This document shows positions 33,744 to 42,580 of a stretch of DNA of 52,604 bases, in pieces. The notes beneath the pieces are model-generated. The model worked only from the letters and a program-made list of their open reading frames with translations, was not told the origin of the DNA and searched no databases. The position numbers and the translations under genes were made by a program. Origin of the DNA: Clostridiaceae bacterium (GTDB lineage Bacteria > Bacillota > Clostridia > Lachnospirales > Lachnospiraceae); assembly GCA_910575585.1 (NCBI GenBank), contig CAJTGF010000035.1, forward strand, positions 1 through 52,604, in the 5' to 3' direction. Position 1 is the stretch's first letter, and each line of letters starts with the position of its first letter.

Positions 33744-34973
33744 TCAAAACAAAAAGCACTCCTGCTCCACCACCTTCTTCTCCTGCAAAATCCTTTCCAT
33801 CAGCGGCTGCAGCAAAGGCTCCTCCATCCCCTTCATCTTCTCCCAGGCCGACGCCTCCATATCCGTCCCATATCCCAGCTCCAGATACTTGTCATACCGG
33901 GCTGCATCCATAAACAGCGGCCTCACCAGCGGAAAAATCTTTGTCCGGATATACCGGAAAATCCGCACTCCCCCGTAATCCAAATCCCCGGTGTGACCGT
34001 ACTCAATCTCTGCGCCCGCCTGTCTTAACCCCTCAAGAACCCGCTCCAGCCCCGCCAGAAATTCCCTCTCTCTGGGAGAGAAAAATCCATGGCAGAACAA
34101 AATCAACGTCCCCTCCTCAAACGGCATAGACATATAATTTGCCTTATTCTCCACGGTTTTTACCCTGCGAATCCGCTGAACCGGGTCAATAATCCCATGT
34201 TTAAGCGTCTCCGAATTTAAAACCGTTCCATAAGGAAACACCGACAAATCAATAACCTTTCCCCCCAGAACAATGCGCAGTTCCCCTTTCAGCTCCAGCT
34301 CCTGGGCATAATTCTCCACATACATCTGGGACAAAATCTCATGCTCCCCCATAGCCTCATCCACCATGGGATGATACTTCCTGCCGATGCTGACGACTCT
34401 TGATTTTAACATCCTCTCAAACACCTTAGAGCCATTCAGATATTTACTGCTGAACACCCGCATAAACACAGGCTCCTCCAGCTTATCCAGTCTGTCAAGG
34501 CACCGAAACAACAGCTCCCCGTACTTCTCCAAATCGCCGGGATACGTTCCCCTGTCAATGTCCCGGAACACATCCCCATAGTAAGCCTTCAGCCACGGCG
34601 TCACAGCCTGCCTCTCATACCGGCCCGCGCACTCCCTGGCCCGCGCAAGACGGCTCCTTTTAGACTCCCGGCCCGCAGCCCGGTAAATCTCCGCCATGTC
34701 CCGCAGCCGATAAGTCACCTTCTCCATCTCCGAACCCCCGCAAAACCAGGCCACCCGAATCAGCCCCATCTGTTCCAGCTTTCTGGCCTCCTCCAAAAGT
34801 TCGCTCTTCCCAACCGCATCATAATCCGACTGCTGGATTTTAAAACTGCGGTTCCCGTCCGCCTCCTCCCGCCAGTCATTTGCGCTGTTCTCAAATTTAT
34901 CAATCACTTTATCCAGTAAATAAAATCCGGACTGCCTGTCTCCCCCCCGAATGCTCTTAACTTTCCGCCCCAC
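33744..34973 (-). CDS. jetD: Wadjet nuclease subunit JetD
   Basis: This 409-residue protein is the usual size. It has an N-terminal winged-helix arm (DUF3322-like) and a C-terminal TOPRIM nuclease (DUF2220-like): acidic Glu275 in KTVENKANYMS, the FCHGFFSP strand, and the GDLDYGG pair Asp330/Asp332. JetD cuts circular DNA once the JetABC loop extruder stalls. The start is GTG at 34973 with GGAAGG upstream; the ATG at 34980 is out of frame. Unlike most Wadjet operons, 950 bp separate it from jetC, and a promoter of its own is visible. Confidence 0.92.
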   Translation of the reverse strand: MGRKVKSIRGGDRQSGFYLLDKVIDKFENSANDWREEADGNRSFKIQQSDYDAVGKSELLEEARKLEQMGLIRVAWFCGGSEMEKVTYRLRDMAEIYRAAGRESKRSRLARARECAGRYERQAVTPWLKAYYGDVFRDIDRGTYPGDLEKYGELLFRCLDRLDKLEEPVFMRVFSSKYLNGSKVFERMLKSRVVSIGRKYHPMVDEAMGEHEILSQMYVENYAQELELKGELRIVLGGKVIDLSVFPYGTVLNSETLKHGIIDPVQRIRRVKTVENKANYMSMPFEEGTLILFCHGFFSPREREFLAGLERVLEGLRQAGAEIEYGHTGDLDYGGVRIFRYIRTKIFPLVRPLFMDAARYDKYLELGYGTDMEASAWEKMKGMEEPLLQPLMERILQEKKVVEQECFLF

Positions 34974-35050
34974 TTTCCATCCGCCTTCCCAAATTTAAAT
35001 CCTGCATATTCCTTTAACACCTGGCAATCTGTCCTTGAAATAATATAACC

Positions 35051-35079
35051 ATTATACTATACAACAATTATTTGCACAA
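35051..35079 (-). promoter_or_regulatory. Promoter of jetD
   Basis: TTGTGC (35074-35079) and TATAAT (35051-35056) on the minus strand have a 17-bp spacer. GTGCAAAT occurs twice in direct repeat around the -35, a possible operator. Confidence 0.65.
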
Positions 35080-35105
35080 GGATTTGCACTTAGGTGGTAA
35101 TTCCA

Positions 35106-35134
35106 TTGATATTCGCTGATAAATTAGGTACAAT
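35106..35134 (+). promoter_or_regulatory. Promoter of the AlbA_2-type remnant
   Basis: TTGATA (35106-35111) and TACAAT (35129-35134) have a 17-bp spacer and face the remnant at 35157. The -35 and -10 lie back to back with the jetD promoter. Confidence 0.6.
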
Positions 35135-35156
35135 ATCAAATATCAATAGATAAAGG

Positions 35157-35788
35157 GTGATGATATTGGCATTAATAAATATTGATTCTGAAACGGAGCA
35201 AATTGAATATAAAAAGAGTATCGGCGAATTAAAAGAAGCGATGTTTTCCATTGTTGCCATTTTGAACAAGCACCAGAAAGGTGAGCTGTATTTTGGTGTA
35301 AAAAATGATGGAACAGTAATCGGACAGGAGGTGCTTTTCCCGCAAATAAAACACCAGAAAGTTATGTGGCAGGAAATCAGAGACCAATCCGCAGAAATCC
35401 TCTAATTGCCCGTACATTGTACTATTCTAAAGATATGGAAAGTTTTGCAACCGGATTAAAGCGTATTAAGGATGCTTGTGACAAAGCGGCATGCATGACG
35501 GAATTTGAAACACCAGATGATGGTTTTGTTGTTGTGTTTTATCGGCATGGTACTAAAAAATTGAGCGGTACCGCTCAAAATACCGCTCAAAAAGAAGAAA
35601 GGTTCCATGCGCTGCTTGAATATTGCAAAGAACCGAAAGACAGAGATGAAATGATGAAGTTTCTTGGTATAAAACACAGAACCGCATTCAGAAGCGATTA
35701 CCTGAAGCCATTATTGGATGAAGGGAAACTTGCGATGACAATACCTGATAAGCCCCGCAGCAAAAATCAAAAATTTTATTCTGTTTAA
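35157..35788 (+). pseudogene. AlbA_2/Schlafen-type putative transcriptional regulator with internal deletion
   Basis: Two frames together give the ends of one protein. The first (from GTG 35157 or TTG 35167) is the AlbA_2 start: TEQIEYKKSIGELKEAMFSIVAILN and GELYFGVKNDGTVIGQEV. The second, read from about 35330 in the next frame, is the ATPase-like tail AFPANKTPESYVAGNQRPIRRNPLIA and MESFATGLKRI, then a winged-helix end (RDEMMKFLGIKHRTAFRSDYLKPLLDEGKL). Several hundred bases are missing at about 35330 and the frame is shifted, so no working protein is made. It lies opposite to the Wadjet genes, between jetC and jetD. Confidence 0.8.
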
Positions 35789-35832
35789 TTTTCGCTGATT
35801 TTCACGAAATAATAAATTTTCAATCTGCAACG

Positions 35833-35886
35833 ACAGAAGCAATGTCAAAAGTCTGATATTTTGCAGTTTTTGACATTGCTTTCTGT
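35833..35886. terminator. Hairpin between the remnant and jetC
   Basis: ACAGAAGCAATGTCAAAA (35833-35850) pairs with TTTTGACATTGCTTTCTGT (to 35886) with one bulged base. T-runs are weak on both strands, but the position between convergent genes suggests a bidirectional terminator. It would separate jetD from the jetABC transcript. Confidence 0.65.
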
Positions 35887-35924
35887 AGTTTTGGAGGAAT
35901 CCTGCTTCTGCCCTCCAGGATTTC

Positions 35925-38900
35925 TCACTCTCCCTCCTCCTCCAAATCCTCCCTAAGCCGCCGAAACTCCTTCTTCTCAAACTCCTGAATCGAAATCGAC
36001 TTCTTATTGGGATTGGCAAACACAAAAATCTTATCCACCGTCTCCAGATAATTCTGAATCTTGTCATTGGTTGCGCTGATAAGAGCCTGGAACCCAAGCC
36101 CCCGGATAAGCTGGATACAGCTGGCCACCTTCTCCGCGTCCATCTTGGAAAACGCCTCATCAAGGACCACCAGCCGAATGGTGGGATTCCGTATAAGCCC
36201 CGGCTTCAAATCAATCTTGTACGCCTGGGCAAAACTGGCAAGCAGCGCCACATAGAGAGGATTCTGCCCCTCCCCGCCGGAGTTCTTCTTAATCATTTTA
36301 CTCAGCCGAATCTTAATCACTTCATCCTCATTCTGAATCAGCTGCTGCATATCAAACGAAAGGTAGGTCCGGTAATCCGCGTACCGGTCCATATTCCGCC
36401 TGGCCTCCTCCAGCTCCTCCGCCGAAGCATTCTCCGGGGGAATAAAAATGCCGATTAAATCATTAATCATAGCCCCGTAATGGTTCTCATGCTCCTGGGT
36501 AAACATGTTCAGCTGATTATCCAGGCCGATATCCAGGTCCGAAGGGTTCACCTCCAAAGCCTCATCCATAAACATATCGTAATACTGGCCGTCCGGCCCC
36601 TTATTTTTCCCGATATAAAACTGATACTTATCCTTCCCGAAATCCAGACGGCTGATAATCCGGTTCAGCTCATCCTTCCGCTGCATGGCCTCCTTGATGG
36701 CGCTGCGGATCTTGTACATAAAATCGTCCTTAAAATGCTCCACCGCCGTCCTGGCCTGCTCCGCGGCGCGGCCTCGAAACTCCTCCAGCCGCTCATCATT
36801 CAGATGGTCAAGCAACTCGCCATAATCCTTATTATCCTCCGTAGTGGGAGAAAAATTACGGTTCTGGTAAGCGCGCAGATACTCGGTCCGCAGATTGACC
36901 AGCCGGTCCATCTCCTGTTTCTTTTTCTCCTCCGCTTTGGCAAGCTGCCCCAGAAACTCATTGCGAAGGCTATCATATCTGGGATTATTTTGGGAAGCTA
37001 AAATCCTGGTCAGCTCTTCGTCAAGCTCTGCAGCGGCCGTAAAATCCCGCTCCTTCTCCACCAGCGCCTCGTTCAGGTTCACCAGCCGTTTCTTCTCGTC
37101 CTCCTGGTCCCGCTCCAGCTCAAAGGCAGTCTGACGAAGCTGGTTTACCACCACTTTTTTCTGATCGCACAGATCCAGGATCGCCTGCCGCTCTTTTTTC
37201 CACTGATCCACATTCTGGGACAAAAGCTCCTCCAGCTTTGCCTTCAGCTTCGCCTGCTCCCCTTGTTTCCCCTTAAAGGAGAGCATATCCTTCTTCCACT
37301 CCAGATATATGCTCACGTCCTGGCTCAAATGCTCCAGCTCCAGAACCCGTCCGGCGTCTTTCACAATATCCTGCCGGGGCTTTAACGCCTCCTCCATGCC
37401 TTTAAGGCTTTTTTCCAAAAGCTTTATCCTCTGCCGGACGCTGCTCTTTCCTATATAAGCCGCCGTGGTGTAAAGCGTCGGATTGATGTGCTGAATGCGG
37501 TAATTGTGATAGGACACGCAATTTTTTGTGATCCCGATCCTGTGGCTGCGCAGTTCATCCACATCGTTACATTTCATCACCCGCCCCAAAAGGAAATTGA
37601 CGTAAGCCTGGGCATAGTCGCTTCTGGCCTCCACCTCCTGAGCCAGAGACCCCTCCGCCACCTGATGATGATCCGCCGCCACCCGCTCCGTGTCCAGGAC
37701 CGCCACCCGGTAAAACTTCTCCTTGTCCATCTCCTCGTAGATCTTCATGGCCTTTTGGGCATACTTGGGCTCCACGATCACCGACAGCTTATTGTAGCCC
37801 ATGTAGCCCTCCACCGCATTGCGCCATGTCTCGTCCCGGATGTCAAGAAGGTCTGCCAGGATCTCCACATTGACGCTTTTCCCTGTCTCCTGATACAAAC
37901 GGTTCCGCAAAATGGTCCTGGCCTGCTCCAGCTCCTTTGGGTAAGCCTTGTTTCCCGCTTTCAGCTGGGCCAGCTCCCCCTGGGCTTGGGCCATTTTTTT
38001 CCTCAGTTCCCGCAGTTCCCCCTGGGCATCCTGCTGCTGTTTCGCCACATCCTTTCGGACCTCCGCCAGATCACCCTTCAGGCGGTTTAATTCTTCCTCC
38101 GTTATCTTCCCCTGCTCAAACGCCTCGATATCCCACAAAGTCCGGTTAGAAACACTGTCTTCATTTTCCCAGGCTTTTAAAAGCGCTGCCGTCTGCTCCC
38201 ACCGGGCTTTGCTCCTTGCCAGCTGCTCCACCAGGGCATTTAAAGAGGCCAGCTGCTCCTTCATCTGATCATACCCAGTCATGGTAATCCGTTTAAGAAG
38301 CTCGTCCCCCTGCCTGGCCATTTCGTCAATATAATCCTGTTCCTGCTGGATATCCTGGAGGGTCTTATTCTTAGTCTCCTCAAACACATGGATCTTGTCC
38401 TGACACTCCGCCACTTTCAGCCTGTCCTGCATAATGTCAAGTTTGCGGCTGTAATAGTCAAAAGCCTCCATCTGCTTTGTGATATTTTCCACCTGTCCGT
38501 GCTGCCCGCAGATGACTTTCAGCTTCTCGATCTCTTTCCAGGTATCCTCGATCTTCTGCCGCATGCGCCCGTACTCCATGACGCTCTGCTGCATATCCTC
38601 AATATGGATATCCTGCTCCATGCAGATATATTCCTTCACAAACTCTTCCAGTTTGATATTCATGCGGAACGGGATGGCCCTCTTAAACAGAAGGGGAAAC
38701 TTTTCCGAGTCCAGCCCTCCAAGGTATACGTCGTACAGCTGTTTGCGGAACCGCTCATTGTGGGAGCCGAAATAGTATCCTTCTTTCTGAAAATTCCCCA
38801 TAAGCCACAGCTTCACTTCCTCTGTGGACATGGCCCGGCCAAAAGACGGCCTGCTATTATCCTTATGATTTCCCGCTGCCCGGTACTGGTGGTCCGGTAT

Positions 38901-39332
38901 GGGGCCTTTGTGCCAGAAGAACATTCTGGAAATCTCATTGGTGGCCGTCTCCACATCAAACACCACGCCGACGCACTGACACTCCCCTGTGTCAGTCCGC
39001 CGAAGCTCCAGCACGATAGTGGTAGAGAAATTGCTGTTCCTCAAATAGGAAAAATTATTGTCCTCCCCGATATTGACCATGCCCCGCAGGTACTCAATCA
39101 GGTTCCGGTCCGAATCATCAGCCGCCGCCTTGTTAAAAAATCCCCTGCCGTCGGTATTGGCGTAGAGGACGATCTGCATGGCGTCAATGACCGTGGACTT
39201 TCCGCTGCCGGAATGGCCGGTGAAAAAATTGATCCCTTCATGGAAAGACAACGTTTTATGTCTTATATAGTGCCAGTTGTTCAGGCATATTCTGGACAAC
39301 GCCTCAAACCTCTGATTCGTCATCTTCCTCAT
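35925..39332 (-). CDS. jetC: Wadjet SMC-like ATPase JetC
   Basis: This 1135-residue MukB/SMC-like protein has Walker A GHSGSGKST (39-47) near the N-terminus, long coiled coils with a hinge near the middle (around DIRDETWRNAVEGYMGYNKLS), and a C-terminal signature NSGGEGQNPLYVALLAS with Walker B RLVVLDEAFSKMD. It drives ATP-dependent DNA loop extrusion in the JetABC complex that recognises circular DNA. It overlaps jetB by 29 bp. Its tail is acidic. The gene is intact. Confidence 0.96.
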   Translation of the reverse strand: MRKMTNQRFEALSRICLNNWHYIRHKTLSFHEGINFFTGHSGSGKSTVIDAMQIVLYANTDGRGFFNKAAADDSDRNLIEYLRGMVNIGEDNNFSYLRNSNFSTTIVLELRRTDTGECQCVGVVFDVETATNEISRMFFWHKGPIPDHQYRAAGNHKDNSRPSFGRAMSTEEVKLWLMGNFQKEGYYFGSHNERFRKQLYDVYLGGLDSEKFPLLFKRAIPFRMNIKLEEFVKEYICMEQDIHIEDMQQSVMEYGRMRQKIEDTWKEIEKLKVICGQHGQVENITKQMEAFDYYSRKLDIMQDRLKVAECQDKIHVFEETKNKTLQDIQQEQDYIDEMARQGDELLKRITMTGYDQMKEQLASLNALVEQLARSKARWEQTAALLKAWENEDSVSNRTLWDIEAFEQGKITEEELNRLKGDLAEVRKDVAKQQQDAQGELRELRKKMAQAQGELAQLKAGNKAYPKELEQARTILRNRLYQETGKSVNVEILADLLDIRDETWRNAVEGYMGYNKLSVIVEPKYAQKAMKIYEEMDKEKFYRVAVLDTERVAADHHQVAEGSLAQEVEARSDYAQAYVNFLLGRVMKCNDVDELRSHRIGITKNCVSYHNYRIQHINPTLYTTAAYIGKSSVRQRIKLLEKSLKGMEEALKPRQDIVKDAGRVLELEHLSQDVSIYLEWKKDMLSFKGKQGEQAKLKAKLEELLSQNVDQWKKERQAILDLCDQKKVVVNQLRQTAFELERDQEDEKKRLVNLNEALVEKERDFTAAAELDEELTRILASQNNPRYDSLRNEFLGQLAKAEEKKKQEMDRLVNLRTEYLRAYQNRNFSPTTEDNKDYGELLDHLNDERLEEFRGRAAEQARTAVEHFKDDFMYKIRSAIKEAMQRKDELNRIISRLDFGKDKYQFYIGKNKGPDGQYYDMFMDEALEVNPSDLDIGLDNQLNMFTQEHENHYGAMINDLIGIFIPPENASAEELEEARRNMDRYADYRTYLSFDMQQLIQNEDEVIKIRLSKMIKKNSGGEGQNPLYVALLASFAQAYKIDLKPGLIRNPTIRLVVLDEAFSKMDAEKVASCIQLIRGLGFQALISATNDKIQNYLETVDKIFVFANPNKKSISIQEFEKKEFRRLREDLEEEGE

Positions 39333-39921
39333 CCCCCTCCGTATAAGTCTCGATCAGCGCCCTCACGTCATCCCCCATCAGCACCACATTCACCGTAGGA
39401 TAGATGACAAGACGGCTCTGCCCGTCCATCTCCTCCAGGATATCCAGAGGCTCTATTAGCTGGTATCGTTTCAGCAGGGCAAGGCACCGGCGGATCTCCG
39501 TCACCGACGGCTGTTTTTTCAAAAGCCGGTAAGTCCCCAGTTTCTCATGGATCTCCCCCAGAGAAGTCACCGCATTGACCGACGTGGACACCGTTGACAT
39601 CTGCTCATCATAGATCAGCTTCAAGATCAGGATATACAAGGTAGCCAGCTTAGGCAGTTTCTCCCCCACCACCTGCTCTCCCCGGATATAAATGACCCCA
39701 ATCTGGCTGTTTTCCATTACCTCAATATCCATAATGGCAAAGTACGCCTTGATAAATTCCAGATGCTTGCTGCACTGGTAGTAATCTTTGTTGATCTGAT
39801 ACCGTTTCGTCTTTCTGTCATACCGCCGCTCCAGCAGAAATGTCTGCCTGTAAAGCTGGCCGATATACTCGGTCACCCTGCGCTGTTCTTCCAGCGGCAG
39901 TTCCTCGTAGTAATTTATCAT
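39304..39921 (-). CDS. jetB: Wadjet MukE-like subunit JetB (DUF4194)
   Basis: This 205-residue winged-helix protein of DUF4194/MukE type starts INYYEELPLEEQRRVTEYIGQLYRQTFLLER, has ALLKRYQLIEPLD in the winged helix, and ends with an acidic tail (EGDEEDDESEV). It binds the JetA kleisin in the SMC complex. AAAGGAG precedes the start; it lies 12 bp after jetA and overlaps jetC. Confidence 0.92.
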   Translation of the reverse strand: MINYYEELPLEEQRRVTEYIGQLYRQTFLLERRYDRKTKRYQINKDYYQCSKHLEFIKAYFAIMDIEVMENSQIGVIYIRGEQVVGEKLPKLATLYILILKLIYDEQMSTVSTSVNAVTSLGEIHEKLGTYRLLKKQPSVTEIRRCLALLKRYQLIEPLDILEEMDGQSRLVIYPTVNVVLMGDDVRALIETYTEGDEEDDESEV

Positions 39922-39933
39922 TGGATGCTCCTT

Positions 39934-41334
39934 TTATTGTCCCATATCACTTTTTAGCCCTTTTTTCTCAAATACCAGCCCCGGATACCGGTATCTTCCG
40001 TTATCGATCACTTCCACATCCTGTTCCCTGACCCGGTAAGGGCTGTCTTTCCGCACAGAGCTGTCATACGCCAGCACCAATTTCTCAAAATCCTCCGGCG
40101 ACGCAACGGTATCCTCTGTGACCGCAAGCCGCCCGTTGTCCATTTTCTCCAGGATAAATTCCTCGATCTGCTTTCTGCTGTACCGGTTTCGGATCCGGTT
40201 AAGCCTTAAGATCTCCTCCCCGGAAAGCTCCTCCGTCTCCTCCTCAGGGGCCAGCCCCTCCGCAAAGTCCTGTTTCAGACGCCTCCTTTTATAGAGCGAT
40301 TTCTCCGAGATCACCGTCATCTGGGACAGATTTATAAGAGCGCCGATCCGCTCCGCTTCCCTGTCCTGAGCCTCTTTTCCCTCTGCCTCCGACAGATGGT
40401 TCAAAAGCTGGATCACCAGCCCTTTCATATTGTCCTCCCGATTCAGCAGATAATTCAGCCTGGTGACGGTTGCCCGGATATACCTGGTGTGTTCCCGGTC
40501 CATATTGATGATCCGGTGTTCAATATCATCAAATCCCCGCTCAATCATATCCAGCTGCTCCTCCAGTTCCTCCACCCGGATATCCAGCCCCCGCAGCCGC
40601 TTGTTCCGCTCACATACCTGCAGAAGCCACGGGTAATCCTGCCGCATCTCTCCCAGCCATTTCTTAATGTCGGTCTTATACAGATAAAAATTGTCGGATG
40701 TCTTCAAAATATGGTACTTCTTCCTGACGATCTCCTCCACATACCCGTCCAGATGCTCCTTCAGCAAATCCCCATATCCCCGCTGTTCCAACAGGTTTGA
40801 GAAAAATTTATCCATATTGTGGAGCATATCCTGGAGCGTCTTGTTCAGCCGCCTGGTATTAATAAGGGCCGTCTTTAAAAGAGAGATGTTGGACCTGGGA
40901 TCATTTTTAAAGGCGAACAAAATCCCGTACACATTCTGGATATATACCTGGGTCTCGTCCTCGTCCTCCCCCGCCAAGTGGGCAAAGGCGTCCACAAACA
41001 CAGCCGCGTAATCGGGTATGACGATATTCACCGTCATGGCCCCGTAATCCTCCACCTTCCGAAGCCATCCTGTCCGCAAAAGCCAGTTGAGGATCCGTGT
41101 GGACAGAGGCTCCAGCAAGTCAAAATCATCCTCCGTTTCTTCCTGTTCCAACGTCACTTTCTGTCTGGCAAAATGATCGCTTAAGGTCTGGATGCAGATC
41201 TCCCTGCTGAGAAAATAATTGCTGTACTGATATTCATCATTTACCTGCAAAAGCGCGTCAATATATATCTGCCGGTTCCGGGAACGAAACAGCCCCCAAA
41301 AGCTCTCCGGTATCTCCGAAAATTGATTTGCCAT
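39934..41334 (-). CDS. jetA: Wadjet kleisin-like subunit JetA
   Basis: This 466-residue protein is expected to be the MukF/kleisin-like bridge of the complex. It has N-terminal winged-helix content (LSTRILNWLLRTGWLRKVED), a long helical middle (LDIRVEELEEQLDMIERGFDDIEHRI) and a C-terminal winged helix (LNRIRNRYSRKQIEEFILEKM). The order jetA-jetB-jetC matches known Wadjet loci. It starts 14 bp after the NERD-HRDC gene, so transcription probably begins upstream of that gene. Confidence 0.92.
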   Translation of the reverse strand: MANQFSEIPESFWGLFRSRNRQIYIDALLQVNDEYQYSNYFLSREICIQTLSDHFARQKVTLEQEETEDDFDLLEPLSTRILNWLLRTGWLRKVEDYGAMTVNIVIPDYAAVFVDAFAHLAGEDEDETQVYIQNVYGILFAFKNDPRSNISLLKTALINTRRLNKTLQDMLHNMDKFFSNLLEQRGYGDLLKEHLDGYVEEIVRKKYHILKTSDNFYLYKTDIKKWLGEMRQDYPWLLQVCERNKRLRGLDIRVEELEEQLDMIERGFDDIEHRIINMDREHTRYIRATVTRLNYLLNREDNMKGLVIQLLNHLSEAEGKEAQDREAERIGALINLSQMTVISEKSLYKRRRLKQDFAEGLAPEEETEELSGEEILRLNRIRNRYSRKQIEEFILEKMDNGRLAVTEDTVASPEDFEKLVLAYDSSVRKDSPYRVREQDVEVIDNGRYRYPGLVFEKKGLKSDMGQ

Positions 41335-41348
41335 ACATCATGCCTTTC

Positions 41349-42527
41349 TTACCCTCTGTACTGATCTAATATCCCAATAATCTCTGCCCCGTACTTTTCC
41401 ACTTTCACGTCCCCAAATCCAAACACCTTCTTTAGTTCCTGCTCATTGGCCGGAAACTTCTCCAGCAGATCCATCATCTGCTTATCATTGAAGACCATAT
41501 AGGGCTTGATCCCCTCCGCCTGGCTGGTATTCCATCGGTAAGACCTTAGGTCCTTAATGATACGCTCCCTGTCCCCCTGGTCAAATCCGCCGTCCCCATC
41601 ATAGATTTTACTTTCCTGCGTTTTGCTCATTGGCTTCCTGTCTCCGTAATTTCTGCCGACGCGGTTCCCTCCTGAAGGATTTCCCCTGCCGCAATCCCCG
41701 CCTGAAAGATTTCTGCCGCCGTAATCTGTGCCGTCCCGGCTTCCTCTTACATTCTCTCTCCTGTCTATGTTCCCAGCAGCCTTATACTCCTCATACTTCC
41801 TCAAATAATCCGCTTCATTTTCCTGTTCCATATCCAGGTAGGACTGCGCCCAGTTAAGCATCTCCTTATCCGACAGTTCCGCCGCCCGGGACTCCTCGCA
41901 CGCCTCCCGGATAAAATCCACCAGATGATCTGCCCGGATTACCTGGCTCTTCACCTCTTTTTTGGCATACTTGGCATCCAGTACCGTCTTTGGATTGGCC
42001 AGCACCACAATGGCCCGGTGGTCCTCATCAAAGCTTCTGTCCCGCAAAAACCGGCTCAAAAACCCTTTCGACTGTTCCAGCCGCAGCTTCCGCAGCAGCG
42101 CCATATGCCGCTGGTTTTGGGTGATGGGCGAATAAATGCCCTCTTTTCTCCTCTGCCAGCCAAATTCCATAGTCCGCACAAACGTCCCCTGGCTGTCGAT
42201 CTCAATATTCCCATAGAGATTCTTGCACTCAATAATAAAACAGATCTTCCGTGTCACCACCAGATAATCGATCTGCGACGTCAGATCTCCGTCCCGCAAA
42301 TACAGATCATGGATGATATACATGGGCATATGGCTGTTCTCCAACTCAAACGCAATATTCCGCTCTCCCAGTATGCCCGCTTCCAGATTCCGTATCTCCT
42401 GCTTAAGCTTTGCCCGTCCCTCCTCATTTAACAACGGCTCCAAGCTTTTTAGTTTCTCCAACCGTTCCTCCAGACCGCTGCCCTTTTTCAAAAACACCGG
42501 TTCCTTCATCCTATTAAAAAATCCCAT
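41349..42527 (-). CDS. NERD domain protein with C-terminal HRDC domain, first gene of the Wadjet operon
   Basis: This 392-residue protein has an N-terminal coiled segment, then a NERD nuclease-related domain (about 50-200): ILGERNIAFEL, SQIDYLVVTRKICFIIECKNLYGNIEID with the Asp and Glu-x-Lys positions of restriction-like nucleases. A low-complexity Gly/Arg/Asn/Asp linker (about 260-310) follows. The C-terminal HRDC domain (EGIKPYMVFNDKQMMDLLEKFPANEQELKKVFGFGDVKVEKYG) is a nucleic-acid binding helix bundle found in RecQ and RNase D. It sits 14 bp before jetA in the same direction, so it may be an accessory nuclease of this Wadjet locus. That link is inferred from context. Confidence 0.88.
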   Translation of the reverse strand: MGFFNRMKEPVFLKKGSGLEERLEKLKSLEPLLNEEGRAKLKQEIRNLEAGILGERNIAFELENSHMPMYIIHDLYLRDGDLTSQIDYLVVTRKICFIIECKNLYGNIEIDSQGTFVRTMEFGWQRRKEGIYSPITQNQRHMALLRKLRLEQSKGFLSRFLRDRSFDEDHRAIVVLANPKTVLDAKYAKKEVKSQVIRADHLVDFIREACEESRAAELSDKEMLNWAQSYLDMEQENEADYLRKYEEYKAAGNIDRRENVRGSRDGTDYGGRNLSGGDCGRGNPSGGNRVGRNYGDRKPMSKTQESKIYDGDGGFDQGDRERIIKDLRSYRWNTSQAEGIKPYMVFNDKQMMDLLEKFPANEQELKKVFGFGDVKVEKYGAEIIGILDQYRG

Positions 42528-42580
42528 GTATGTGTGATTCCTTTCCGTACATCAAATTTTCCGCTCACAGTCTCTTTCGA

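Noticed and set aside
38388-39398. A 336-codon plus-strand frame opposite jetC
   Set aside because: JetC is certain on the other strand; this frame is His/Leu/Pro-rich with no family pattern.
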